The notes beneath the pieces were generated by a model that was not told where the DNA came from, did no database searches, and saw nothing but the letters and a program-made list of their open reading frames with translations. Below are positions 8,002 to 16,754 of a stretch of 20,687 bases of DNA, in pieces; positions within the stretch are counted from its first letter, which is position 1; each line of letters opens with the position of its first letter. The position numbers and the translations under genes were made by a program. Origin of the DNA: Prevotella sp. UBA2850 (lineage in GTDB: Bacteria; Bacteroidota; Bacteroidia; Bacteroidales; Bacteroidaceae); the NCBI GenBank assembly GCA_002350805.1, contig DEFO01000047.1, positions 2,380-23,066 of the forward strand, given 5' to 3'.

Positions 8002-8757
8002 ATGAAACAGAAACTCGTCATGTCACTCGCGGCCCTGCTCGTCCTGCTCGCCGTCTGTGCCCACCGCTACGAAGGCCCCCGGCCGTTCAGCATCCGCCAG
8101 GCCGCCGGTCGCTCTGCCGCCGACGCGTGGAAGGCCGGCGAGGTGGTCCCGCCCGCCACTCTCAGCGCCGCCACCCTTGCCCAGTGCTTCCGGGCAGAGC
8201 CCATCGGCGACGACCTGCTGCGGCGCATCAGCGGACGGTCGTACCGTCCCAACCCGCACGTCAGGCCCTCCGACCTGCGCTACCTCCGCGTGCTCCACTA
8301 CGACGGCCAGGGGCGCATCCTCCGGGGCGAGCTCATCTGCCACAAGACCATCGCCGCCGACCTGCTCTCCATTTTCCGTGAGCTCTACGACCACCGCTAT
8401 CCCATCGGGCGCATGCAGCTCATCGACGACTACGATGCCGACGACGAGCGCAGCATGCGGGCCAACAACACCACCTGCTTCTGCTACCGCAACATAGCCT
8501 CCTCGGCCAGAATCTCGAAGCACGCACTGGGACTGGCCGTCGACATCAACCCCCTCTACAATCCCTACTACCGCCGTTATGCCAGCGGCCGCGTGAAGAT
8601 ACAGCCCTCCACCGCCGCCCCATATTGCGACCGCACGCGCGCGTTCCCTTATAAAATCGACCGCACCGACCTCTGCTACCGCCTCTTCGTCCGTCACGGA
8701 TTCCGCTGGGGTGGGGCATGGAAAACCGTGAAAGACTACCAGCACTTCGAGAAGTGA
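8002..8757 (+). CDS. M15-family D-Ala-D-Ala carboxypeptidase-like peptidase
   Basis: This 251-residue exported protein carries the zinc-peptidase signature of the M15 group, whose members cut peptidoglycan stem peptides or D-Ala-D-Ala. SKHALGLAVDINP (172-184) supplies the zinc ligands His174 and Asp181, and the C-terminal DYQHFE supplies Asp245 and His248. FRWGGAW (234-240) precedes it as usual. The N-terminus is a signal sequence, and LAVC at 16-19 resembles a lipobox with Val instead of Gly/Ala/Ser before Cys, so a lipoprotein is possible but not certain. A start upstream of 8002 is excluded because the promoter lies there. The gene is markedly GC-rich (44 of 60 bases at 8221-8280). Nothing downstream on this strand is closely linked. 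Confidence 0.85.
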   Translation: MKQKLVMSLAALLVLLAVCAHRYEGPRPFSIRQAAGRSAADAWKAGEVVPPATLSAATLAQCFRAEPIGDDLLRRISGRSYRPNPHVRPSDLRYLRVLHYDGQGRILRGELICHKTIAADLLSIFRELYDHRYPIGRMQLIDDYDADDERSMRANNTTCFCYRNIASSARISKHALGLAVDINPLYNPYYRRYASGRVKIQPSTAAPYCDRTRAFPYKIDRTDLCYRLFVRHGFRWGGAWKTVKDYQHFEK

Positions 8758-8771
8758 GAAGCATTTTCGCT

Positions 8772-8915
8772 GAGTGTTCTGAGAATTCTGAGAATTCTGA
8801 GTGTTCTGAGTGTTCTGAGTGTTCTGAGAATTCTGAGTATTCTGAGTATTCTGAATATTCCGATTATTCCGATTATTCTGAAAATTCGGAAAATTCAGAT
8901 TATTCCGAATCTTCC
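8772..8915. repeat. 9-bp tandem repeat, sixteen units, consensus GAGTRTTCT
   Basis: Sixteen exact 9-bp periods run without a gap, beginning 15 nt after the M15 stop codon. The left units are nearly uniform (GAGTGTTCT, GAGAATTCT, GAGTATTCT). From about 8853 they drift (GAATATTCC, GATTATTCC, GAAAATTCG). Many units hold a palindromic core such as AGAATTCT or GAATATTC. Because 9 is a multiple of 3, all frames stay open unless a stop falls in the unit, which creates repetitive Glu-Asn-Ser or Asn-Thr-Gln shadow peptides; I do not call a gene. Confidence 0.95.
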
Positions 8916-8949
8916 GAATTACGGTCAACAGCTCTCCCAACTTGATAGG

Positions 8950-8988
8950 AAACTCCCCCCTTCCCCTGTAGGGGAGGTCGGGTAGGGT
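8950..8988. repeat. GC-rich hairpin element, copy 2
   Basis: TCCCC (8962-8966) pairs with GGGGA (8971-8975) around a TGTA loop, extended by a T-G wobble. An outer C-rich arm (8953-8960) can pair imperfectly with the GGGTAGGG arm (8980-8987). Layout and orientation match the hairpin at 123-156, including the bulged GT-rich segment. The left foot, 8950-8957, is AAACTCCC, the same word as the tandem repeat at 30-101. It may end M15 transcription but has no T-tract directly behind it. Confidence 0.6.
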
Positions 8989-9033
8989 CTTCATATTCCC
9001 AACTTCCCGAAAAGTGGGTGTTTATTTGTTAGT

Positions 9034-9091
9034 TTCCTGATACAATCAGCTCCTGTATGAGTGAAATTTGTTGTTTTTCGGGTTTCAGGAA
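9034..9091. other. Nested inverted repeat upstream of the susC promoter
   Basis: TTCCTGA (9034-9040) is the exact reverse complement of TCAGGAA (9085-9091), and inside it ATACA (9040-9044) faces TGTAT (9054-9058). The pair lies 30-90 bp upstream of the susC -33 region, where an activator could bind. No regulator gene is present nearby, so this is only a candidate site. The rest of 8989-9120 shows nothing recognisable. Confidence 0.3.
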
Positions 9092-9120
9092 TGAAAAGGG
9101 AAAGAAAAAGGGGGATTTTA

Positions 9121-9153
9121 TTTCAGTAAGCGAAACTTTTTGTTTACCTTTGC
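9121..9153 (+). promoter_or_regulatory. Promoter for the susC-susD-protease operon
   Basis: TACCTTTGC (9145-9153) is a perfect -7 element. TTTC (9121-9124), 20 nt upstream, is a weak -33 element with one mismatch to TTTG, which may fit a promoter that needs an activator. The leader to the start at 9191 is about 30 nt. Confidence 0.65.
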
Positions 9154-9190
9154 ACCCAAGTCTTAAACCATTAATACCATAAGATCATTT

Positions 9191-12100
9191 ATGTCCAGAC
9201 TAACCATTGAATTGAGGAGAGCAGTTGCGGCAATCACCCTGCTGCTCGGGTGCTGTTGTGTGGCACCGGTTCTCGCCCAGTCAACGCATAGAAGTGCGGC
9301 GGCTCAGCAGCAGAACACGAAGAATGTTGTGCGCGGATGCGTGTGCGACGAGAATAATGTGCCCATGAGCGGCGTCGTGGTGCGCAATCTGACCAATAAG
9401 CAGAATGCCGTCACCGACAAAGACGGACGCTTCACGCTGCCCTGCCGTGGAGCAGGCGACCGGCTGACGCTGACCTTCATCGGCAAGCGGGCCCAGGAGG
9501 CAAAGGCCGAACTGGGCGGTGTGATGAACTTTGTGATGGAGGACGACGAGACGACGCTCGACGACGTGGTGGTGACGGGTTACCAGACCATCAAGCGCAC
9601 CAATGCCACTGGCTCGTTCGGATTCGTCGACAGCAAGAAGCTCACCCAGCAGATGCACAAAGACCTGCTGAGCTCGCTGGAGGGCCAGGTGGCCGGCTTG
9701 CGGTTCGACATCAACCCCAACACAGGCGAGAGCACACCCATCCTGCGTGGTGTGGGCACCTTCTCGAACAATGTGGGCACGCAGCCGCTGATCGTCATCG
9801 ACAACATCCCCACGAGCATGACGCTCGACGAGATCAACCCCTACGACGTGGAGTCGGTGACCGTGCTGAAAGACGCTGCCGCCAGCAGCATCTACGGTGC
9901 CCTGGCTGCCAACGGCGTGATAGTCATCACCACCAAGCAGGGCAAGGACAACGGCGTGCGCGTGAATGTGAATGCCGACTGGTATATCAGCACCAAGCCC
10001 AACTTCAAGAGCATGCATTATGCCGAGACGGGCGACGTGATAGACTTCCAGACGGAGATGTACAAGGCGGCCGTGGCCAAGGCCGGTGGTGAGGAGAACT
10101 ACTTCACGACCTCCAGCTACTACAAGCCCTTGTACCAGCTGTACCGCGACCAGCACGACGGTGTGCTGAGCGATGCTGAGGTGAACCAGACACTGGCCCG
10201 GTGGCGCAGCAACAACTACTACGACCAGTTCCGCGACAACATGTGGCGCACGGAGCTCACCCAGCAGTACAACGTGTCGATGACCAGCCGCACCTCGAGA
10301 AGCAACCAGTATGTGTCGTTCAACTACAAGCACGGCAAGAACCGTCAGGTGAACGACTCCGACAATGCCTTCGCCCTCTACTTCAAGTCGAGCTTCAACG
10401 TGAAGAAATGGCTGACGGTGAATACCGGTATCGACCTGCGCCTGACACGCGCCCAGTCGCCCGAGCTGACGTTCACACAGGAGTCGCTCGACCCGTATAC
10501 CGCCATCTGCGATGCACAGGGCAATCCTGTCGCATTACCTTATGGCATCTATGCCGGCTACGCAGGAACGTCTGTCAACGGAACCGTGGCAAGAGCTTTT
10601 GCCGAGAATCCCGCTTTCCAGTCGTTTGATTTCTCTCCATTGGATATCTTGAACGAGAATGTCGAAAAGGCCCGTCGTGCCCGTATTCGTCCTTTCGTCA
10701 GCGCTGACTTCAAGTTCCTGAATATGTTTAAGTACTCGTTCCTTTATCAGTACGAGTGGAATGACTATAAGCGCGAGTTGCTAAGTGACAAGGACAGTTA
10801 TATGATGCGCATGGCCCATAATGCCCTCATTGATGCTAACGGCGTATGCCATCTGCCTGAAGGCGCTCGCTATAATCAGTTCAACTCTTCGTCAAAGCGT
10901 TATACCTTGCGTAATCAGCTGAGTTTTGATAAGACTTTCAATGGTGGGCACACCATCAATGCCGCAACAGGTCTTGAGTTCCGCGAAAGCCACACACCAC
11001 CTTCGATGGAGGAGCGTATCTATGGTTACAATCCTCGTTCGCTCAGCGGTAGCCGAATGGATTGGGAGACAATGGCTACGACTGGTATCGAAAGCTTGAT
11101 GACTGGAACGACAGTCCGTCTGATGAGTCCGTCGGTTACCAAGACGGATGTGAAACACCGTTATGCATCCTACTATCTCACAGCTAACTACACCTATAAA
11201 TATAAGTACAACGCTTCTGCCAGCATTCGTTGGGATGAGGCCGACCTCTTCGGTCTTGACACTCGTGAGCAGAAACACCCGCTTTGGTCGTTAGGTGCAG
11301 GATGGACATTGTCCGAGGAGAGTTTCATGAAGGGTACAGCCTCATGGTTGAGCTATCTGAAACTGCGTGCCTCCTATGGTGTGAATGGTAATGTAGATCA
11401 GGCCAGCACAACCTATTTCGTGGCAAAATACAAGAAGATGAGCACCAGTTTGCAGCCTCTTGGCCAGGGATTGACCTATCTTGACTACGACGGGGATGAC
11501 CTGCCTAATCCGAAACTGCGTTGGGAGAAGACCGCCACGACCAACATTGGTCTTGACTTCCGTCTTTTCAAGAATCTGATTCGTGGTAATATCGATTACT
11601 ACAACCGCCATGGTAGCGACTTGCTCGTTCGTCGTTTTATGGACTCCACACTGGGTACCGACAGCCGTGTAGTAAACAATGGAGAGATCCGCAACCGTGG
11701 TTTGGAGGTGTCTATCACAGGTAACATTATTAACACTGAGGACTGGAACTTCTCTGTAACGCTCACACATGCTATTAATAGTAATAAGGTAATTGCCGTT
11801 GACGAGGATCCCAACTGGGTTGCCAGCAACTATATCACCTCGCCCACTAACTATTTCAAGAAAGGTACGAGCTTCAACACGCTTTGGGCCTATCGGATGG
11901 GGCGCGTAGTAAATGGTTATCCCGTTATTCTTGATGCTGACGGAAACGAGATGGTGCAGTTCGATGAGAACGGAAATGTGAAGGAACTCACTCATTCCTC
12001 TACGTTGAAAGGCACCGACGCCCTGGTTAACATGGGTACGATTACACCAAAGTATAATGGTTCATTAGGCTTGAATCTCCGCTATAAAGAGTTCGAGTTG

Positions 12101-12547
12101 AATGCATTGTTTGTTTATGCTGGTGGCAACAAACTGCGTCTCGATGTAGCTGACCTCGCTGAGAGCGGCTATACCATGCGCAGCACGCATATCCTGGACC
12201 GCTGGACCACCGCCAACAAAGAAGGTGTACGCATGTATCTCGATATGGATGAGGTGGGACGTCAGTATGCCAGCGACTTTGCTTATTGGTGGAAATATTC
12301 TGATCAGCAGGTCAAAGATGCCAATTATATCAAGTTGCGTAGCATCAGCTTGGCATATAATCTGCCGAGAACACTCTGCAAGACTCTGCACCTGAGCAAT
12401 CTGCGCCTGACCCTGCAGACCAATAACTTGTTCTATTGGAGCAAGGTGGGTAAGGACATCGATCCCGAGTCCTACAGCCTTGGCTCCGGCTCGCGCACGG
12501 TCAACCAGCCACGCACCTTCGCCATCGGACTGTCGGCCAGCTTCTAG
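9191..12547 (+). CDS. SusC/RagA-family TonB-dependent outer membrane transporter
   Basis: This 1118-residue protein has a signal peptide (to about residue 30, VLAQ) and a carboxypeptidase-D regulatory-like domain (about 46-118, VVRGCVCDENN to the LTLTF region). It continues with the SusC signature LDDVVVTGY (123-131), a TonB plug (to about 255, including LIVIDNIP and the SIYGALAANGVIVITTK block) and a long 22-strand-type barrel ending in the outer-membrane signal FAIGLSASF. Such proteins import oligosaccharides or peptides with their SusD partner, powered by TonB. The ATG at 9191 fits the promoter and signal peptide. Base composition changes within the gene: GC-rich at 9191 to about 10500 (36/60 at 9781-9840), poorer in the barrel (26/60 at 11761-11820), rich again at the end (42/60 at 12481-12540). 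The substrate is unknown; the linked protease suggests peptides. Confidence 0.96.
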   Translation: MSRLTIELRRAVAAITLLLGCCCVAPVLAQSTHRSAAAQQQNTKNVVRGCVCDENNVPMSGVVVRNLTNKQNAVTDKDGRFTLPCRGAGDRLTLTFIGKRAQEAKAELGGVMNFVMEDDETTLDDVVVTGYQTIKRTNATGSFGFVDSKKLTQQMHKDLLSSLEGQVAGLRFDINPNTGESTPILRGVGTFSNNVGTQPLIVIDNIPTSMTLDEINPYDVESVTVLKDAAASSIYGALAANGVIVITTKQGKDNGVRVNVNADWYISTKPNFKSMHYAETGDVIDFQTEMYKAAVAKAGGEENYFTTSSYYKPLYQLYRDQHDGVLSDAEVNQTLARWRSNNYYDQFRDNMWRTELTQQYNVSMTSRTSRSNQYVSFNYKHGKNRQVNDSDNAFALYFKSSFNVKKWLTVNTGIDLRLTRAQSPELTFTQESLDPYTAICDAQGNPVALPYGIYAGYAGTSVNGTVARAFAENPAFQSFDFSPLDILNENVEKARRARIRPFVSADFKFLNMFKYSFLYQYEWNDYKRELLSDKDSYMMRMAHNALIDANGVCHLPEGARYNQFNSSSKRYTLRNQLSFDKTFNGGHTINAATGLEFRESHTPPSMEERIYGYNPRSLSGSRMDWETMATTGIESLMTGTTVRLMSPSVTKTDVKHRYASYYLTANYTYKYKYNASASIRWDEADLFGLDTREQKHPLWSLGAGWTLSEESFMKGTASWLSYLKLRASYGVNGNVDQASTTYFVAKYKKMSTSLQPLGQGLTYLDYDGDDLPNPKLRWEKTATTNIGLDFRLFKNLIRGNIDYYNRHGSDLLVRRFMDSTLGTDSRVVNNGEIRNRGLEVSITGNIINTEDWNFSVTLTHAINSNKVIAVDEDPNWVASNYITSPTNYFKKGTSFNTLWAYRMGRVVNGYPVILDADGNEMVQFDENGNVKELTHSSTLKGTDALVNMGTITPKYNGSLGLNLRYKEFELNALFVYAGGNKLRLDVADLAESGYTMRSTHILDRWTTANKEGVRMYLDMDEVGRQYASDFAYWWKYSDQQVKDANYIKLRSISLAYNLPRTLCKTLHLSNLRLTLQTNNLFYWSKVGKDIDPESYSLGSGSRTVNQPRTFAIGLSASF

Positions 12548-12587
12548 TCTAATAAATCCTCATACATAATATATAGCCTATACAAAG

Positions 12588-14033
12588 ATGAAAAAACTAA
12601 TATATACCATGTTGCTCGTTGTGGCTGCCGCATTCACAGCTTGCGACGACTATATCGACCTCACGCCCAAAGGTGCTGTGACCGTCGATTCGGCCTATAC
12701 CTACTACGAGTTGGTGCTCATGCCCAACCGCACCTACTGGCCCACCTGCTTTGCCCTGCTCACCGACGAGGCCTATTGCAAGGAGTCGAAAATCATCGGT
12801 TATGAGAATACTTCGCTCGACGGTATCAACTATACCTTCAACGAGCAGGCCGACCGCACGGAGATTGCACAAAACAACCTCTACGAGAATGCCTATAAGT
12901 ACATCCTCCGCTACAATATCATCATCGACAACATTATGGATGTGCCCGGTGAGGAGCGTATCAAGCAGCTGGGAATGGCCGAGGCACGCCTGCTTCGCGC
13001 CTGGGAGCACTTCGTGGTGCTCAACACCTATGCCAAGGCCTACACACCAGCCACAGCAGCCAGCGACGGCGGTGTGGTCATCATGGACAAGTACGACCTG
13101 GAGGCCACCCCATCGAAGTCGACCGTTGAGGAGGTGTATACCTTCATTAAAAATGAGATTGACGCAGCCCTGCCTTACCTGCAGGAGACACCCGACCTCA
13201 CGGGACATCCCTCACTGGCCTACGGCTATGGCCTGAAGGCACTCGTCTGCCTCTTCCACCGCGACTGGCAGGAGGCCAAGGAGGCTGCCGAGCAGAGCCT
13301 GCGACTGAACAGCGAGCTGGTGGACTACACCACGATCAGCAAAGTGACGAGCAACACCAACTACCGCTATACGGGTGGTAAGGACGGCAATCCCGAGGTG
13401 CTCGACCCAACTACCTCGTCGGTAGGTTTCACTGGTACGCTGATGTATAACTACGGACAAATCAGCAAGGAGCTGACCGACCTCTTCGACCAGACCAACG
13501 ACCAGCGCTACGCCCTCTTCTTCCAGAACAACAATGGTGGAGGAGCCTATGCCTACTACTTCGATGCCGGCGTGGGAGCCTCGTGCTGGCTGTCGGGTGC
13601 CACCCTCAATCGTTTCTACTATGCCACCGTCGGTCTGCGCACGGCTGAGGTCTACCTGATACTGGCTGAGTGCCAGGCACGCCTGGGCGATGTGAGCGGT
13701 GCCATGTCAACAGTCGCTAAAATACGTGAAAAACGTATAAAAGGATTTGACGCCTCTACGGTCAGTGCGTCAAACCAGAAAGACGCGATGGACCAGATTA
13801 TCACAGAGCGCCGCAAGGAGTTGCTCTTTGGCTTCCACCGCTTCTGGGATCTGAAGCGACTGAACACGGAAACGGAGTATGCCAAGACCATCACACGTGT
13901 ATTTCCACAGATTACTGAGGGGATGGAATCGAAAACTTACACATTGCGTCCCGATTCACGATTGTATATTATTCCGTTCCCCAGTAGTGCCAGAGAAAGG
14001 AACCCCAACCTGACTCTAAATACAGACGAATAA
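12588..14033 (+). CDS. SusD/RagB-family surface lipoprotein
   Basis: This 481-residue protein has a clear lipoprotein signal: MKKLIYTMLLVVAAAFTAC with Cys19 as the lipidated residue, followed by acidic DDYIDL as in Bacteroidota surface lipoproteins. The SusD fold is shown by the TPR-like helices (AYGYGLKALVCLFHRDWQEA and TAEVYLILAECQARLGD) and the C-terminal blocks TERRKELLFGFHRFWDLKR and LRPDSRLYIIPFP. SusD proteins form a lid on the SusC channel and bind the incoming ligand. It lies 40 nt after susC and 7 nt before the metalloprotease gene, so the three genes are almost surely one operon. Ligand specificity cannot be read from the sequence. Confidence 0.95.
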   Translation: MKKLIYTMLLVVAAAFTACDDYIDLTPKGAVTVDSAYTYYELVLMPNRTYWPTCFALLTDEAYCKESKIIGYENTSLDGINYTFNEQADRTEIAQNNLYENAYKYILRYNIIIDNIMDVPGEERIKQLGMAEARLLRAWEHFVVLNTYAKAYTPATAASDGGVVIMDKYDLEATPSKSTVEEVYTFIKNEIDAALPYLQETPDLTGHPSLAYGYGLKALVCLFHRDWQEAKEAAEQSLRLNSELVDYTTISKVTSNTNYRYTGGKDGNPEVLDPTTSSVGFTGTLMYNYGQISKELTDLFDQTNDQRYALFFQNNNGGGAYAYYFDAGVGASCWLSGATLNRFYYATVGLRTAEVYLILAECQARLGDVSGAMSTVAKIREKRIKGFDASTVSASNQKDAMDQIITERRKELLFGFHRFWDLKRLNTETEYAKTITRVFPQITEGMESKTYTLRPDSRLYIIPFPSSARERNPNLTLNTDE

Positions 14034-14040
14034 GAATCTT

Positions 14041-16650
14041 ATGATGAAAAGAACAGTTTTAGCATTTGTTGCTATACTACTGATGCAGGGAGAGGCCTCG
14101 GCCGCTGCACTGCACCAGCCGTTAATGGGCAACAGAGGATGGAATGTCGTTCAAGCCAACGACACAGTAAAGAAACACAAGGATGCGCCTGCCGACTCTA
14201 CCCGTCGGGTGGGCCGCCCCGGTATGCGTAACCACGACGGTGCTCCTGGTCGTCAGGGTGGCCCTGGTGCCAATGCCCCGAAGAAAGACGAGTACAAAGA
14301 GCTGCTGAAGAAGGGCGGCTCGGTGCAGAAGGGTGTGTTCACCGTGCGCCACATCGACAATAAATGGTATTTCGAACTGCCTGAGAAGATGATGGACCGC
14401 AAGTTCCTGGTGGTGACCCGTTTCGTGAATGTGCCCCAGGGCTTTGCCAAGTTGCCCGGCGAGGAAGTGAACCACAACACGGTATACTTTGAGCGCCGCG
14501 ACGACAAGACCCTTTTCATGCGCAACTACCTGAAGTCGCAGGTGGCCGACGAGAAAGACCAGATGTCCCTGCTGGTGGAAAAATCAACCATCGACCCCAT
14601 CATCATGAAGTTCGACATCATCGGAAAGGACTCGGTGACTGGCGACCATCTGGTCGACGTGACCAACCTCTTCATGCAGGACAACAACATCAGCAGCTTC
14701 TCGCAGAACGATAAGAATATGGTGGGATTGACGGGACTTATGCAAGACCGTACTTTCATCGACACCATCAAGGCTTTCCCCACCAACATCGAGGTATCTA
14801 CCCTGCGCACCTATGGCGCTACGATGGGTGGAGGAGGCGGTCAGCAGGGGACACCACGTCAGCCTCGTTCAATTGCTGCCCAGACTGGCTTCATCACCCT
14901 GAGTCTCAACACCAGTATCGTGCTGCTGCCCGAAGTGCCCATGCAGCCGCGTCTGGAGGACGAGCGTGTTGGATACTTTGTCAACCGCTTCACCACATTC
15001 TCTGATGATGAGTCGTCGAAGCACTATGCCATGGCCCAGCGCTACCGCCTCGAGCCGAAAGACCCGAAGGCCTATGCTGCCGGCAAGCTCACCGAGCCTA
15101 AGAAGCAGATTGTCTATTACATCGACCCCGCCACACCGAAGAAGTGGGTGCCCTATCTGATGAAGGGTATCAACGACTGGAACGTAGCCTTCGAGGCTGC
15201 AGGCTTCAAGAATGCCATCGTGGCCAAGGAGGTGCCTGCAGGCAGTGACATCAGTCCCGATGATGCCCGCTACAGTTTCTTGCGCTATCTGCCCTCAGAG
15301 ACTGAGAATGCCTATGGACCGCGCATCGTCGACCCGCGCTCGGGTGAGATCATCGAGGCCCATGTCTGCTGGTATCATAACGTGATGAACCTGGTGCGCA
15401 AGTGGTATATCACCCAGTGTGGACCGCTCGACAAGCGTGCCCAGAAAATGCAACTCGACGACAAGCTCATGGGCGAGCTCATCCGCTTTGTCAGCTCGCA
15501 TGAGGTGGGCCATACGCTAGGTCTGCGTCACAATATGATTTCCAGCCACTTCACGCCTGTTGAGAAACTGCGCGACAAGAAATGGGTGGAGGCTCACGGA
15601 CACACCTACAGCATCATGGACTACGCCCGCTTCAACTACGTGGCTCAGCCCGAGGACCATATCTCTGAGAAGGGCCTGTTCCCACGCATCAACGACTACG
15701 ACAAGTGGGCCATCAAGTGGGCTTACCAGTATCGCCCGGAGTTCAAAGACCCCTACAAGGAGCGTGCTGCCCTGCGCAAAGAGGTGACCGAGATGCTCAG
15801 GAAGAACCCGCATGTGGCATACTGTGGCGATGAGGGCCGTGGACAAGACCCGCGCAGCCAGACCGAGAGCATCGGCGACAACAATATGAAGGCCAGCGAC
15901 TATGGTATCAAGAACCTGAAGCGCATCATGGACAACCTGGAGAAATGGACTGCTCAGCCCGACGGACAGTACGACGACCTGCGCGAGATGCACCAGTCGG
16001 TACGCGCCCAGTTCCAGCGCTACTGCGGTCATGTGCAGCGCAACATTCTCGGCCGTCAGCGCAACACCATTCCCGGCATGAAGCCCTATGAGTACACACC
16101 GAAGGCCACGCAGAAAGAGGCCATCCAGTGGATGGGCCGCAACGTGTTCGAGGCTCCGCTCTGGCTCTATCCGCAGAGCATTATCGACAAGCTGGGTACT
16201 GATGCAGAGGACGAGATGATGAACCGTGCACGCACAGCGTTGGCATATCTGCTCAATGCCAACCTCGTGACCAACCAGCTCAAGGCCGGTGTCTATCCCA
16301 TAGAGGAGTATCTCGATGATGTGCTGGCTGCCGCATGGAAACCACTCGACAATGCCAACGACAAGCTGAACTACTATAACCGTCAGCTCCAGCGGTCGTA
16401 TGTCAACCTGCTCGGCTCGGCTATCAATCCCAAACAGTCGTCAGGCAACCAAAGCCAGACTGTATCTGCAATTAATGCCGCTACTGCCAGCAGCGATGCC
16501 GTGCTATATCTGCTGCAGCACCTCGACAAACTCGAGAAGAAAGTCAGCCAGCTGGCTAACTCGGGCAGTGGTATCAACGGTATGCACTATAAAGACCTCT
16601 TGCTGAAGATCAAGAAGATCAAGGGGGAATACAACAAAGTTGAGAAGTAA
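14041..16650 (+). CDS. Exported zinc-dependent metalloprotease (DUF5117/DUF4953 type)
   Basis: This 869-residue protein has a signal peptide (MMKRTVLAFVAILLMQGEASA). A low-complexity Gly/Pro/Arg/Lys-rich linker follows (about residues 42-85), then a beta-rich region of the DUF5118/DUF5117 kind. The catalytic part contains the extended zinc motif HEVGHTLGLRHN at 487-498: His487, His491 and His497 as ligands, Glu488 as base. About 28 residues later SIMDYA (524-529) looks like a metzincin Met-turn. The C-terminal third is helical, as in DUF4953 proteins. Family members are common in Bacteroidota but poorly characterised, so the substrate is unknown. Only 7 nt separate it from susD, which suggests that it feeds peptides to the SusCD transporter. 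The first of two adjacent ATG codons is taken as the start. Confidence 0.9.
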   Translation: MMKRTVLAFVAILLMQGEASAAALHQPLMGNRGWNVVQANDTVKKHKDAPADSTRRVGRPGMRNHDGAPGRQGGPGANAPKKDEYKELLKKGGSVQKGVFTVRHIDNKWYFELPEKMMDRKFLVVTRFVNVPQGFAKLPGEEVNHNTVYFERRDDKTLFMRNYLKSQVADEKDQMSLLVEKSTIDPIIMKFDIIGKDSVTGDHLVDVTNLFMQDNNISSFSQNDKNMVGLTGLMQDRTFIDTIKAFPTNIEVSTLRTYGATMGGGGGQQGTPRQPRSIAAQTGFITLSLNTSIVLLPEVPMQPRLEDERVGYFVNRFTTFSDDESSKHYAMAQRYRLEPKDPKAYAAGKLTEPKKQIVYYIDPATPKKWVPYLMKGINDWNVAFEAAGFKNAIVAKEVPAGSDISPDDARYSFLRYLPSETENAYGPRIVDPRSGEIIEAHVCWYHNVMNLVRKWYITQCGPLDKRAQKMQLDDKLMGELIRFVSSHEVGHTLGLRHNMISSHFTPVEKLRDKKWVEAHGHTYSIMDYARFNYVAQPEDHISEKGLFPRINDYDKWAIKWAYQYRPEFKDPYKERAALRKEVTEMLRKNPHVAYCGDEGRGQDPRSQTESIGDNNMKASDYGIKNLKRIMDNLEKWTAQPDGQYDDLREMHQSVRAQFQRYCGHVQRNILGRQRNTIPGMKPYEYTPKATQKEAIQWMGRNVFEAPLWLYPQSIIDKLGTDAEDEMMNRARTALAYLLNANLVTNQLKAGVYPIEEYLDDVLAAAWKPLDNANDKLNYYNRQLQRSYVNLLGSAINPKQSSGNQSQTVSAINAATASSDAVLYLLQHLDKLEKKVSQLANSGSGINGMHYKDLLLKIKKIKGEYNKVEK

Positions 16651-16728
16651 AGTTTAAATACTCTTAAGAAAAAGCCGGTTTTTGATTTTTTTTGCATAGT
16701 CAGAAAGCAAGAATCGACTTTTTCTTAC

Positions 16729-16736
16729 TAATTTTG
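16729..16736 (+). promoter_or_regulatory. Putative -7 promoter element for the TonB receptor gene
   Basis: TAATTTTG, followed by C, matches the TAnnTTTG -7 consensus, 18 nt before the start at 16755. No TTTG-like -33 element is seen at the right distance, and the leader would be very short. The 104-nt gap before the gene also holds a weak A-run/T-run hairpin at 16669-16683 followed by T-rich sequence (16685-16693), a doubtful terminator for the protease operon. Confidence 0.5.
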
Positions 16737-16754
16737 CGGACTATTTACATTACA

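Noticed and set aside
8023..8994. Minus-strand 323-residue reading frame across the M15 gene and the 9-bp array
   Set aside because: It is antisense to the M15 gene, begins in the GC-rich hairpin, and its Asn-Thr-Gln repeats come only from the 9-bp period.
8758..9190. CRISPR array
   Set aside because: The periodic sequence has 9-bp units with no spacers, and no cas genes are present.
9281..10333. Minus-strand 350-residue reading frame opposite the start of susC
   Set aside because: It is His/Val-rich antisense sequence caused by the GC-rich codon use of susC.
16669..16693. Possible terminator between the metalloprotease and TonB receptor genes
   Set aside because: The stem would be five A-T pairs around GCCGG, too weak to call, although a T-rich run follows.
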